A stretch of DNA of 34,973 bases, from positions 1 through 34,973 of the forward strand of contig JABACD010000035.1 in assembly GCA_014237855.1 (NCBI GenBank), given 5' to 3'. The DNA is from Planctomycetota bacterium. GTDB taxonomy: Bacteria > Planctomycetota > UBA1135 > GCA-002686595. The position numbers and the translations under genes were made by a program. The notes beneath the pieces were generated by a model. It was not told the origin of the DNA. It was given only the letters and a program-made list of their open reading frames with translations, and searched no databases. Positions 23,266-32,062 of this stretch are shown here, piece after piece; the stretch's first letter is position 1; each line of letters starts with the position of its first letter.

Positions 23266-24612
23266 CTAGCCGCTAGAGTCCTCGCCAGGAGCGGCCGCTG
23301 GACTCGAGCTCTGGATGAACTTCACCTTACCCGGCCTCGAGCCGCCGTAAGGCTTGAGCGTCCGTGCAGCCACGGCTGCCCCCACCTCGCGCCCCAGACG
23401 AGCCCCCTCCGGATCTGTTTCCGGCGAGTCGCCGTGCTGCTCGACCTCGTCCTGTACCAGGTGCACGGTCTGCGTGGGGAAGGCGAACTCGACCCCGAGC
23501 TCATGGGCAACCCGAAGGATATCCGCCATGAGTCTGTGCTTTTCGCGCAGCTCCATCGCCCAGTCAGGAGTCTCGACGAAGGCGTAGAGCAGGACCTCGA
23601 GGGCCGAATCGCCGAAGTCGACGAAGTACACGTGGTAGTAGTCCTTACGCGTGTAGGGATGCTGGCGAATCACCTCTCGCACACCCTCGCAGAAGGCCTC
23701 GACCTTCTCAGGAGGGGTGGAATAGGAGAGGCCGAGAGTGGTCTTGATCCGTCGATAGCGACGTGCACCCCAGTTGTCGACCTTGGCGCTGATGAAGTGG
23801 CGATTGGGAACCGTGATGATCGAGTTGTAGAAGGTACGAACTCGGGTCGAACGGAAGCCCACTCCCTCTACAGTGCCGTCCACCTCCTGAACCGTGATCC
23901 AATCACCGAGCTGAAAGGGCTTGTCGAGCAGCACCGTGAAGGTGCCGAAGACGTTCTCCAGGGAGTCCTTGAAGGCAAAGGCCAGCACCGCGCCACCAAC
24001 GCTGACACCTGCCACCAACTTCCAGAGGTCCTCGGTTCCCTTCGAGGCTATGTAGGCCACACCTGCCAGGACGACGAAGATCTTGAGTATGCGCCGCAGC
24101 AGCGGCACCAGCATGTCGTCGAACTTGTTTTGAGTCTGTCCAGCCCTTGAATGCAGAGAGTCACAGACCAGATCCACGCTTCGCCAGGCAGCGGTGATCG
24201 CAGCGACGCTGAGCACCACAGAGCCGAGCAAGCCGAGCGCCGAGTCCACCGCCTGGTTCTCGATATCCAGTAGCGGAAGAAGGCTCACGAAGACCCACCA
24301 GACAACCATCACCCCAAAGGGGCGGACAAAGCCGGTCAGCGCACTCTCGTTGATGACCACGTGCTCGTTGCCCGCGACCTTTCGTGCCAGGCGCTGCAAC
24401 ACGAATCGCAACGGACGCTCCAGTGCAACGCCCATCACAACCAAGCCCAGTAATCCGATCCACTGCCAGTTCTCGATCAGGAATTTTTGATCGCGGAACA
24501 CGGAACCCTCTCCGAGCCACTTGCGGACTATCTCGGCCAGGGATTTGGGTTCAGAGTCCAACCCAACGATGCGAAGCGGTAGCGTCAGAGGTATATTCAT
24601 GGCTGTGCGCAT
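23266..24612 (-). CDS. MscS-family mechanosensitive ion channel
   Basis: A 448-residue channel of the small-conductance mechanosensitive type, which opens under membrane tension to release solutes during osmotic downshock. ATG 24612 is chosen, but 24600 and a GTG at 24663 are also possible. Hydrophobic segments occur at about residues 48-68, 95-115, 125-145 and 175-195. The pore-lining helix and following loop are clear: VSVGGAVLAFAFKDSLENVFGTF, then LLDKPFQLGDWITV, the start of the beta domain. The cytoplasmic vestibule includes TVPNRHFISAKVDNWG and the C-terminal alpha/beta part SALEVLLYAFVETPDW. The last 50 residues are hydrophilic and probably disordered. It is monocistronic and divergent from the DUF2807 gene. 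Confidence 0.95.
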   Translation of the reverse strand: MRTAMNIPLTLPLRIVGLDSEPKSLAEIVRKWLGEGSVFRDQKFLIENWQWIGLLGLVVMGVALERPLRFVLQRLARKVAGNEHVVINESALTGFVRPFGVMVVWWVFVSLLPLLDIENQAVDSALGLLGSVVLSVAAITAAWRSVDLVCDSLHSRAGQTQNKFDDMLVPLLRRILKIFVVLAGVAYIASKGTEDLWKLVAGVSVGGAVLAFAFKDSLENVFGTFTVLLDKPFQLGDWITVQEVDGTVEGVGFRSTRVRTFYNSIITVPNRHFISAKVDNWGARRYRRIKTTLGLSYSTPPEKVEAFCEGVREVIRQHPYTRKDYYHVYFVDFGDSALEVLLYAFVETPDWAMELREKHRLMADILRVAHELGVEFAFPTQTVHLVQDEVEQHGDSPETDPEGARLGREVGAAVAARTLKPYGGSRPGKVKFIQSSSPAAAPGEDSSG

Positions 24613-24831
24613 CCTACCCACTCGGAGAGGTCCGTCTCCAGCCTCAGCATGGCTCCTCGCCACACTAGAGTCCTGTCATTGCCCTCCCACTTCGGTCCGG
24701 CCCTGAAATGGGATGATCTGGCCCGGGTCGATCACCTTCTCGCCTGAGTTGAGGTGGCGATCAGGAATACCTGTCTCCCGGTGACGTAACCGGCAGCAAC
24801 CCACTGAAGACATCTCTCTCCTTGGAAAGCC

Positions 24832-25500
24832 ATGAAACTAGCCTTCACCTTCCCGCTACTCTTGCTCGCCACTCTCGCCACAAGCTGCACCTTCACGGGA
24901 GCGGACCGCAAGATCGAGGGGGTCGGGCCCCAGGTCCAAACCGAGCGCTCGCTCCAGGCCTTTGAGAGAATCTCCATGGCCGGGGGTATGGAGCTGGACA
25001 TTCTCGTCGGAGAAGAACAGAGCGTCGTGATCCATGCTGACCAGAACCTGCACGAGTACATCGAGACCCATATCGATGGGGACACCCTCAAGATCAGGTT
25101 CACCGAGACGATCTCAAGCAGCAATGACCTCCGGGCCGAGATCCGAGTCCCCCACCTCGCGGCCATCTCCATCGCTGGCAGCTCCAAGATGACCATCGGC
25201 GGAATCGAGGCAGAGGCCTTCTCCATCGACCTCAGCGGCTCCACCAGGGCCACCATGACCGGTCAGGTCGTGGACCTCAGTGTTGATGTGGCGGGCTCCT
25301 GTCGACTCGACCTGTCCGCCCTCGAGGCCAAGGCAGTCAGCATCGACATCGCGGGCTCGGGCAAGGTCGAAGTGGCGGCCTCGGACTCCCTGGATGTGGA
25401 TGTAGCTGGCAGCGCCGTTGTGACCTACCACGGTCAACCCGCGCTGACTATTGACCAGGCGGGTTCGGCCAAGGTGAGGCCCGCATCGGCCAAGCGCTAG
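24832..25500 (+). CDS. DUF2807 (head GIN domain) lipoprotein
   Basis: A 222-residue lipoprotein. The signal peptide ends in a lipobox, LATSC, giving a lipidated Cys19. The rest is the DUF2807 domain, a right-handed beta-helix or beta-roll formed by short repeats with alternating small and hydrophobic residues. Recurring turns IAGSSKM, LSGSTRA, VAGSCRL, IAGSGKV and VAGSAVV are visible every 20-21 residues from about residue 116 to 205. Proteins of this family sit in the envelope; their function is unknown, and the database label of adhesin is only a suggestion. A ribosome-binding-site-like TTGGAAAG precedes the ATG. It converges on the YrdC-like gene with 15 bases between the coding regions. 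Confidence 0.9.
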   Translation: MKLAFTFPLLLLATLATSCTFTGADRKIEGVGPQVQTERSLQAFERISMAGGMELDILVGEEQSVVIHADQNLHEYIETHIDGDTLKIRFTETISSSNDLRAEIRVPHLAAISIAGSSKMTIGGIEAEAFSIDLSGSTRATMTGQVVDLSVDVAGSCRLDLSALEAKAVSIDIAGSGKVEVAASDSLDVDVAGSAVVTYHGQPALTIDQAGSAKVRPASAKR

Positions 25501-25515
25501 CTTCCTGAACTGGAG

Positions 25516-26190
25516 TCAGCCTCTTCTGCCATGAGCCATGGCAGGAAGCTCAAAACCCAGCTTCGCGAGCTCTTCAGCGGCTCGCTCCGGAGCTCCTCCT
25601 TCACGCAACCAAACGCATGGATTCCCGAGTCGGACCATCGGGCTCGCAAGGGCATGGGTCCCGAGACGGCGAGCGGCGCTGACCAGAGAATCGTCGAGCA
25701 GGGCGGTGACAGCGTCCGAGCGCATGCAATCCGGCAGGTCTCGTGCACAAGCGGTGTTGCCGCTCCCGGACCGATTGGCGGAGCTCAGATAGAGCATGCG
25801 GTCTGTCTTGCGGAGGGCACCTGCGACTGCCTCGAGAATGCCCCCGAGCCCGACGAAGACCGCCACGCTGAACTCGGTCCCAACCCCCAGTGGAGTTCTC
25901 GGAGCGTCGACATGCCGAGACCCCACGAGCCCCATGGTGGTCGTGATTCTCCTGAGCGGAAGGTCATCGAGAGCTGCCAGCTCGACGAGATGTGCCCTGC
26001 CCTCATGCAGCGCGCTCCCACCAACAGAGAGTGGACGCGACTGATCGCGCCCCTTCAGCTCGAAGATCCGTTCGACGCCCGAGGCCTCACTGGTAGCGAC
26101 GACGTAACCCACCGGACAGGGTGCGACGATAACGCCACCCCTGTCGAGGGTCTCCACCAGTCGTCCAAGCGCACGTGCAGGAAAGTTCAT
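25516..26190 (-). CDS. YrdC/Sua5-like protein with altered N-terminal motif
   Basis: A 224-residue protein of the YrdC/Sua5/YciO fold. The classical members make threonylcarbamoyl-AMP for the tRNA t6A modification. Retained features: a GGVIVAP strand, the K-G-R loop IFELKGRDQSRPLSV and LYLSSANRSGSGNTA (the S-A-N-x-S-G motif). The usual PT-x-T-x-YGL stretch after the first strand is replaced by PCPVGYVVATSE, so the substrate pocket probably differs. ATG 26190 is chosen because it overlaps the stop of the upstream gene as ATGA, a classic coupled arrangement; the frame is open to 26253. Coupling to an acyltransferase/lyase-like gene suggests a metabolic role (carbamoylation or ATP-dependent activation) rather than housekeeping t6A synthesis. 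That is inference. Confidence 0.85.
   Translation of the reverse strand: MNFPARALGRLVETLDRGGVIVAPCPVGYVVATSEASGVERIFELKGRDQSRPLSVGGSALHEGRAHLVELAALDDLPLRRITTTMGLVGSRHVDAPRTPLGVGTEFSVAVFVGLGGILEAVAGALRKTDRMLYLSSANRSGSGNTACARDLPDCMRSDAVTALLDDSLVSAARRLGTHALASPMVRLGNPCVWLREGGAPERAAEELAKLGFELPAMAHGRRG
25526..25544. terminator. Dyad at the convergent ends of the DUF2807 and YrdC-like genes
   Basis: CTGCCATG (25526-25533) and CATGGCAG (25537-25544) form an 8-bp perfect stem with an AGC loop. Wider arms AGCTTCCTG (25499-25507) and CAGGAAGCT (25542-25550) offer an alternative, larger fold. It lies just inside the YrdC-like coding end, 25 bases after the DUF2807 stop. No T tract is present, so termination is only possible. 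Confidence 0.35.
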
Positions 26191-27452
26191 GCACAAGCCC
26201 CCTCGGAACGCCTTGGATCGCTGAAGACCTGAGATGGATCGACGGTGGCACAACCGCTTGCGTAGGCCATCGCTTTCACCAGCGTTCGCGCAGCGCTGAC
26301 CTCCTCGCGTGAAAGCACGCGGCCATGCTCCCTCGCCACCGCCTCCACGACTCGATTGCTGGCGAGATGGGTCAGCTCTATCCGAGGTGCGATCCCCAGC
26401 AAGGTCTCTGCATCGTAGGGCTGGAAGACCGCAGGGGCAACGAAGGGAGTACCGGTCGATATCGAGTTCACACCGCTGCCCACGAAGGGGTCGGTGACGC
26501 GCCGTGGAAGCCCAAGCTCCGCCGCTAGCCAGCGTGCCGTTGTCGGCAAGTTCCAGGCCCGCCAGCCAGTGATGCCCAGAGCGTCTCGCGTTGTTCCAAG
26601 ATCGGAGAGCTGATCATCACTGGCGGTGACGAGAGTCCCCAGCAATTCCTCGGTGTGCCCTAACCCACTGCGCTCACCAAGCCCCAGCCAGGAGGACCCC
26701 ACCATTCGGTGACCGAACTCGAGGGCCTGCAGGTTGAACGCGTGTGCAAGGCCCAGATCATTGTGGAAGTGAGTGTGGATGACGACCTTCTTGTCCAGTT
26801 CGGCTGTGATGCCCCCCAGGAGCCGACGGTGGCCGGCCAGGTGCAGCTGTCCGACCGTGTCAGCCAGCATGATCACCTCTGCCCCCTCGGCCGTGAGCCT
26901 GTTGGCACCAGCAGCCACAACCCCTGGGTCCGCCCCCGCAATGTCGGCCAGACAAACATCCACCGCGACCTCGCCTGCAGCATGGTCGAGGGCGCTTCGC
27001 AGGAGGTTCAGACCCCGCTCGATGGCCACCTCGGGTGAGGTGTGGAGCATGGCTGCCGCCATCGAGCGAGAGGTGGGCAGGACGAAGATCACGCGGCCCG
27101 CATGGGCGCCCCGCATCAGATCGATACCCGAGAGCAGCTCATCCTCGATCGAACGACATACGACCTGCTGGTAGCCAAGCTCCAGCCCCTCAATCGTTTC
27201 AGAGATCTCGCGGACCTCCTCCGGGCCAATTCCCGGAAAGCCGACCATGGAGACCAGGCACCTGTCAGCGTGCCCCCCCAGGACCGTTGCGGTCCGGCGG
27301 AACAGCTCGATTCGCTGCCGAGCCAGCAGCAGGGTCTTGCCCTGCGCACCATCCCTGGCTGCCTCCTCGCAGAGGATCAGTCGTCCTGAGCGGGCCGTCC
27401 GAGGTAGCTGTCCGACTCCGGGTGAGACGCTGGTGTATTTCTTTTCTGGCAT
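26187..27452 (-). CDS. DRE-TIM metallolyase-like enzyme (isopropylmalate/homocitrate synthase or HMG-CoA lyase family)
   Basis: A 421-residue TIM-barrel enzyme of the HMGL-like superfamily, whose members condense acetyl-CoA with 2-oxo acids or cleave acyl-CoA compounds using a divalent metal. Seen: the first-strand motif A-R33-D34-G-A-Q-G-K (normally LRDGEQ), IMLADTVGQ (D198, T199), the metal ligands H228-x-H230-N-D in HTHFHNDLGLA, and the GLGERSGLGHTEEL active-site loop. Residues 1-24 are a short extension and residues about 300-421 a helical C-terminal part; the roughly 120-residue LeuA regulatory domain is not evident. The sequence differs from housekeeping LeuA enough that the acceptor cannot be named. 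The stop overlaps the start of the YrdC-like gene (ATGA), so the two probably form a functional unit. It is divergent from the sulfotransferase gene. Confidence 0.9.
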   Translation of the reverse strand: MPEKKYTSVSPGVGQLPRTARSGRLILCEEAARDGAQGKTLLLARQRIELFRRTATVLGGHADRCLVSMVGFPGIGPEEVREISETIEGLELGYQQVVCRSIEDELLSGIDLMRGAHAGRVIFVLPTSRSMAAAMLHTSPEVAIERGLNLLRSALDHAAGEVAVDVCLADIAGADPGVVAAGANRLTAEGAEVIMLADTVGQLHLAGHRRLLGGITAELDKKVVIHTHFHNDLGLAHAFNLQALEFGHRMVGSSWLGLGERSGLGHTEELLGTLVTASDDQLSDLGTTRDALGITGWRAWNLPTTARWLAAELGLPRRVTDPFVGSGVNSISTGTPFVAPAVFQPYDAETLLGIAPRIELTHLASNRVVEAVAREHGRVLSREEVSAARTLVKAMAYASGCATVDPSQVFSDPRRSEGACA

Positions 27453-27848
27453 GACAGTCCTTCACCAGGAGAACCGCTCCTACCGGGCACCCCTCTGATG
27501 CCCGACCTCCGCGACCTTCCTGGCAATACCTTGAAGGTGATCCAGGTGCCCACTTCTGGACTGAAAACCCTCACTTGTTTGATCGAGGCCTGGATTCATG
27601 CCGGATCCACCCTTCGTTGAGGAAAGCTCCCCCTTCAACGCAGCACGAGGGGGCACGAGCTGGGACGGGATAGAGAAGGGCCAATCAGCTCGCCCCTGGA
27701 ACTACCCGCAAAGGACCCGTGATGCGGCCAAGAGCTGTTCAAGAAGCGGCTTCAACCTCTCCAATGGCTGGCGGGCCGAGTGGATGTAGCCATCGAAAAT
27801 GGAGCAAGCTCACTTGTGTCATCCTGACTGGGGACCAATGATGCCCCC
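27453..27848. other. Divergent intergenic region
   Basis: A 396-base gap between the HMGL-like gene (minus) and the arylsulfotransferase gene (plus). The only open frame (27598-27789, 63 codons) lacks protein-like features. I see no convincing hairpin, repeat or promoter motif, although both promoters must lie here. Confidence 0.5.
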
Positions 27849-29462
27849 ATGCTAGACATCCTTCACTGCTGGGCCATCCTGATCCTGGCTGCAGCCTCAC
27901 CGACTCAAGAGAAGGAGCTCCCTGCCCTGAGGGTCCGAACTGACGGGGCCACTCCCGGCTACACCCTCTTTGCTCCCCTGCAATCGGGATCGACGTTCCT
28001 GATTGATCTTGACGGCTCGGTCACGCACGAGTGGAAGACGGAGCTCAGTCCAGGCAACGCAGTCTATCTTCTGCCCAGTGGCAACCTACTGCGCTGCGTC
28101 CGAGTCGAGGATAACCCCCCCTTCCGAGGTGGCGGTATTGGAGGTCGGCTGCAGGAACTAGAAGCTGACGGCTCCGTGGTGTGGGACTACTCCCTTGCAA
28201 CCGATGTATTTCATCACCACCACGACATCGAACCCCTTCCGAACGGGAACATCCTGGCCATCGTGTGGGAACGGCTTTCGACAAGCGAAGCTGTGAAGCT
28301 AGGCCGTGATCCAGAGCACATCCCAGAGAATGGCTGGTGGGTCGATGCAGTGCTCGAGATCGAGCCCGTTCGGCCAGACGGCGGGAAGATCGTCTGGCGC
28401 TGGAGTTCCGCGGACCACCTCATCCAAGACTTCTCCGAGGAGGCGGGAGGCTATGGCGAGATCCCCCTCCACCCGGAGCGAATCGATGCCAACGTGGATC
28501 ATCGAGATCGGCCCCCCGAGACAGCAGCACAGCGCCGGGCACGCGAGGAGATGGAGCGCAAGATGCGCGCACTCGGCTACGTCGGTGGCGACGATGATGA
28601 CGATAAAGTGGAGAGGCCTCAAGGTGGCCGCGGCGGCTCGGACTGGATGCACACGAACTCGATCGACTATCACTCGGGGCTCGATCTGATCGTGCTAAGC
28701 GTGCGTAGCATGAACGAGGTCTGGGTCATCGACCACTCGACCTCCACCGAAGAGGCGGCAGGATCAAGCGGCGGCGCGCTTGGGCATGGCGGCGACCTGG
28801 TCTACCGCTGGGGCAACTCGCGCAACTACGGCATGCAGGCTCCGCGGCAGCTATTCGGTCAGCACGATGCCACCTGGGTCGCAGGTCAGGGTGGCGTAGT
28901 AAGCCTGCAGATGTTCAACAACGGTGCTGGCCGACCGGGCGAAGTGAGCTTCTCCTCGGTGATCGAGATCGAGCTTCCGTTTGATGAGAAGACTGGCTTT
29001 CAAAGAACAGAGGGAGAGGCCTACGCACCGGAGGCACCAGCCTGGATCTACACGGCTCCGACCAAGGCCAACTTCTTCTCGAGCTTCATCTCGGGTGCCC
29101 AGCGCCTACCCAGCGGCAACACCCTGATTGCGTCGGGCTCCAAGGGGCGGCTATTCGAGGTGACCCGCGAGGGCGAGATCGTCTGGGAGTTCCTGAATCC
29201 GCACGGGGGAGATCGACGCATCAAGCGCGGTGGGCCGCCGGACAGGCGAGACGGCCCCGAGGACCGTGACCCCGGAGAGCGGCGCACAGATGACCGAGAG
29301 CCGAGAGGTGGGCGCCCCGGTGATGGAGGCCCGCCCGCTCCTCAAGGCAGGCGCCGGGGTGGCGGTGGTCCCAGCCGCATGGCTGTCGGTGCGATGTTTC
29401 GTGCAATACGCATCTCACCAGAAGACCCGGGCATCAAGGCACTCCTTGGTGAGAGCGACTGA
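27849..29462 (+). CDS. Exported arylsulfotransferase (ASST-type) with basic low-complexity C-terminal insert
   Basis: A 537-residue protein of the ASST family, whose characterised members transfer sulfate between phenolic compounds through a covalent sulfohistidine. The N-terminus (ILHCWAILILAAASPTQ) is a signal peptide. Beta-propeller blades follow, and the family histidine motifs are present: H122-H125 with DIEPLPNGNILAI, H268 in DWMHTNSIDYH and H339 in FGQHDATWV. A last blade motif is RLPSGNTLIASGSKGRLFEV. Two hydrophilic insertions stand out: about residues 215-265 (helical, then DDDDDK and GGRGG), and residues 453-510, almost entirely Arg, Gly, Asp, Pro and Glu. Both are unusual for a secreted propeller. 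No disulfide-exchange (Dsb) gene is adjacent. It converges on the gene at 29527-31545. Confidence 0.9.
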   Translation: MLDILHCWAILILAAASPTQEKELPALRVRTDGATPGYTLFAPLQSGSTFLIDLDGSVTHEWKTELSPGNAVYLLPSGNLLRCVRVEDNPPFRGGGIGGRLQELEADGSVVWDYSLATDVFHHHHDIEPLPNGNILAIVWERLSTSEAVKLGRDPEHIPENGWWVDAVLEIEPVRPDGGKIVWRWSSADHLIQDFSEEAGGYGEIPLHPERIDANVDHRDRPPETAAQRRAREEMERKMRALGYVGGDDDDDKVERPQGGRGGSDWMHTNSIDYHSGLDLIVLSVRSMNEVWVIDHSTSTEEAAGSSGGALGHGGDLVYRWGNSRNYGMQAPRQLFGQHDATWVAGQGGVVSLQMFNNGAGRPGEVSFSSVIEIELPFDEKTGFQRTEGEAYAPEAPAWIYTAPTKANFFSSFISGAQRLPSGNTLIASGSKGRLFEVTREGEIVWEFLNPHGGDRRIKRGGPPDRRDGPEDRDPGERRTDDREPRGGRPGDGGPPAPQGRRRGGGGPSRMAVGAMFRAIRISPEDPGIKALLGESD

Positions 29463-29526
29463 GCAAGCAAACCAGCTCAAGGTGGATCCCCGCCCAGGAA
29501 TCCGTCCGGCTGTTCTCATCGCACAG

Positions 29527-31545
29527 TTACTCTGCTTCGACCACCAGCTCGAAGTGGGTGACCTGCCCAGCGAACAGGGTGCAGTCGATCGGCCACTCGA
29601 CGGTTGCTCCACTCCCAGCAGAGGAGCTGGAGCCGCTGCCGGGAAGCTCTCGCCTTGCGACGTCGATTGCCCATCCGCCGGGCATCAACCCTGGCACTCG
29701 AACCACTCCTTCCGCATTGGCAGCAACAACTCGTGGTGCACCGTCATAGCGATTCAGGGAGACCAGTGTGCCACCAGGATCGCCCCCATCCTCCCGGCGA
29801 ACCTGCACGACCAAGGTCCCGGCCCTCTGTAACTCGAGGGTCAGTTCGGCTGGTTCGACGCGAACGGCGATCTTGACATCCAAGAGCTCGGCACCGGCCC
29901 ACTCCCTGGTGGCCTCGGTCGATTGCGGAGGATCCACGCGGAGGTGATGAAGACCCAGTTCATCAGGCAGCAGCTCGAAACGGCCGTTCGAGTCAGTCCG
30001 GGCTGCGCCGCCGCCGCTGCGGACTCGGCTCAGGTAGCCGTTGACCTTGAGCCACTGGTCACCAGTCACGACGCCGTGCAGGCTTACCACTGCACCCTCG
30101 ACGGGAACCCCTCCAGCAAGGACAACTCCTCTCAGGCTGGGCACCCTCTCCAGGACAAGGTTGATGTGGTTCTTCGGCACCACGCCATTCTCGAACGGGC
30201 CTGCTCTGGCTGGTGCGAAGCCGTCGGCCTTTACCCCGATCGAGAAGGTCCCCTTCTCCGCCGGAACCATCACCTCTCCGCCTGGATAAGTGCGTGTTCC
30301 TGACCCCGTACCATAGGTCCCCGATTCGGTGATGCGGTAGCACGAGATAGTCAGCCTCTCGACCGGATCACCTTCTCGATCCTGAACCAGTAAGGTGACT
30401 GCCGGCTCTTCGCCAAGGGTGAGCACCAGATCAAGTGTACCGGGTAAGACGCCAGCAGCAGTGGCCGGTGAGATCGATGCGTCGTGCACACGAGCTCTGA
30501 ACTCGTGTGGCACATTTCGCTGGACCAGGAATTGGAAGGAACCATCGGCTCGCACCGGGGCTCCTCCAGTCCCGCTGAGGTCCGGCGCATTGAAGTGATA
30601 ACTCAAGCTTGCCTCGGGCACGGCATTGCCATCCAGATCGACAACACGTCCGCAGATTTGATCCTCCGGCTGGAGCGCCTGCAGTATGAGGTCGACCCCC
30701 TGTCGCAGCTCTCCCTGAATCAGAGCCAGAGGTGGACTCCAGGTGAACCGTGATTCACTTGCTCCTGCCCATACGTGCCCTATCTTGATCGGAACTCCAG
30801 AGAGGCTGTAGCGCCCCAGAGCATCGGTCAGGACCGCGCTAGAGGATGCGTTGGCACTCAACCTCCCTCCACCCTTACGGGCTTGGGTACCGAACCGTTG
30901 AAGTCGCAGCTCCTCATGCCCGGACAGATCTCCCGCTTGCCACCAGACCAGAACATCGGCTCGCGGGGCACCATTGAGGTCCGTAACGCGGCCCTCGACA
31001 ACGGCGCCAGATGCAAGCAGGATGTCACCGAGATGACGATCATCGTCGGGCCCAAGGACCAGGCTCTGTTCTCCGCTGGCAAGATCGTCGGCCATCCACC
31101 AGGCCCAGTACTGCCTGTTGTCTCGTGACATCAGCTCTACCGAGATCCTCGCAGTTCCAGTCCCGTCCGAGCGAGTGGAACCATGCTCTCGCCTGTCATG
31201 CGTGACCAGGCGAAACTCGACACCTGCGACAGGCTGATCAGCGGAGTCCAAGAAGCGAGCCGTGACACTCGCACGCCCGCCCACTTTCTCCAGGGGCGAG
31301 GCCTCTTCCCCTTCTAGCACCTCAGGCTCATCCGTCTCCTCAGCGGCTAATTCCCTTGGAACAAGCACTCGAGTGGTGTCCTCGAGCTCCTCAGTCGGCT
31401 GGTGGCCGACAGCGGAGTCCACAGATGACTCGGGCACGAGCTCTGTCAAGGTGACCGGCTCTTCTGCGCCGCTGAGAACTCTCCATCCCAGCAGGCCAAC
31501 ACCGGCAAGCCCTGCAACGATTCCAATATTCTTGATCGAACCCAT
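29527..31545 (-). CDS. Membrane-anchored protein with carboxypeptidase-regulatory-like domains
   Basis: A 672-residue protein with an N-terminal membrane anchor (IGIVAGLAGVGLLGWRVL, about residues 5-23) and an acidic linker to about residue 85. Several transthyretin-like carboxypeptidase-regulatory (CarboxypepD_reg/Ig-like) modules follow. Each begins with the pattern G-x-V-x-D-x-x-G-x-P-V and ends with a D-x-x-G-x-F/Y strand: VTARFLDSADQPVAGVEF, VEGRVTDLNGAPRADVLV, ICGRVVDLDGNAVPEASL, TLLVQDREGDPVERLTI and LRGVVLAGGVPVEGAVV. Such domains are structural or ligand-binding beta sandwiches with no catalysis. ATG 31545 is chosen because GGAGATGA lies just upstream. Proteins of this kind are common on planctomycete surfaces. 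A small single-domain protein (31668-31982) precedes it on the same strand. Confidence 0.88.
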   Translation of the reverse strand: MGSIKNIGIVAGLAGVGLLGWRVLSGAEEPVTLTELVPESSVDSAVGHQPTEELEDTTRVLVPRELAAEETDEPEVLEGEEASPLEKVGGRASVTARFLDSADQPVAGVEFRLVTHDRREHGSTRSDGTGTARISVELMSRDNRQYWAWWMADDLASGEQSLVLGPDDDRHLGDILLASGAVVEGRVTDLNGAPRADVLVWWQAGDLSGHEELRLQRFGTQARKGGGRLSANASSSAVLTDALGRYSLSGVPIKIGHVWAGASESRFTWSPPLALIQGELRQGVDLILQALQPEDQICGRVVDLDGNAVPEASLSYHFNAPDLSGTGGAPVRADGSFQFLVQRNVPHEFRARVHDASISPATAAGVLPGTLDLVLTLGEEPAVTLLVQDREGDPVERLTISCYRITESGTYGTGSGTRTYPGGEVMVPAEKGTFSIGVKADGFAPARAGPFENGVVPKNHINLVLERVPSLRGVVLAGGVPVEGAVVSLHGVVTGDQWLKVNGYLSRVRSGGGAARTDSNGRFELLPDELGLHHLRVDPPQSTEATREWAGAELLDVKIAVRVEPAELTLELQRAGTLVVQVRREDGGDPGGTLVSLNRYDGAPRVVAANAEGVVRVPGLMPGGWAIDVARRELPGSGSSSSAGSGATVEWPIDCTLFAGQVTHFELVVEAE

Positions 31546-31667
31546 CACTCATCTCCATTCACGACAATGAGGCCACCAGACTTCTCCGCTCCACCCTGTC
31601 ACCCTCGCCATGCTCCGTGTCGAACTGTGAGCTACACCCGCATGCTTTCTGGCTGGGCTCCCCTTGC

Positions 31668-31982
31668 TCAGGCCGTTGAAACGCCCTCGCAGGTCACCAC
31701 GCTGGCGGTAGGATCGTAAGTCATTCCAGGAAGTGTCACGCACTCGACACAAAAGTACCAGGCTCCTTCCTTCTTCTTGGCTGGAGAGGTGAGCACTACA
31801 CGGCCCTCCTGGCCAGTAACTCCACTTGCTGCGCTGGAGCTGACACCTGTGTAACACCCGCGAACTGTGGCCCCCTGCACAGGGGCACCTCCAGCATCCA
31901 GGACCGCAACCGTCGTCCTGCAAGGCTGCGGCTGGCAAGGCCCAGATAGAACATCAGGTGGAGACATGCGATACGACACCAT
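31668..31982 (-). CDS. Small single Ig-like domain protein, possibly a remnant
   Basis: A 104-residue frame whose residues about 22-100 look like one bacterial Ig/carboxypeptidase-regulatory-like module: TTVAVLDAGGAPVQGATV, SGVTGQEGRVVLTSP, then GAWYFCVECVTLPGMTYDPTASV. The final part, with G-x-TYDP near the end, is the kind of module normally found at the C-terminus of large secreted proteins. No signal peptide or catalytic domain precedes it, and no good ribosome-binding site is visible (ATG at 31982 or 31967). Six cysteines (C16, C21, C43, C78, C81, C98) would suit an extracellular protein. It may be the surviving 3' end of a deleted larger gene, or a small gene whose true start is missed. 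It precedes the anchored multi-module protein on the same strand. Confidence 0.55.
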   Translation of the reverse strand: MVSYRMSPPDVLSGPCQPQPCRTTVAVLDAGGAPVQGATVRGCYTGVSSSAASGVTGQEGRVVLTSPAKKKEGAWYFCVECVTLPGMTYDPTASVVTCEGVSTA

Positions 31983-32062
31983 CTGACGTCCAAGTGTTCA
32001 ACGCTCACCCTGATGAGCTGCAAGAGACTTCAGACGGCTCCAGGCCTGCTTGCCGATCCAGA

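Noticed and set aside
22999..24150. 383-codon plus-strand frame across the MscS gene
   Set aside because: It is antisense to a clearly recognised channel with all family motifs.
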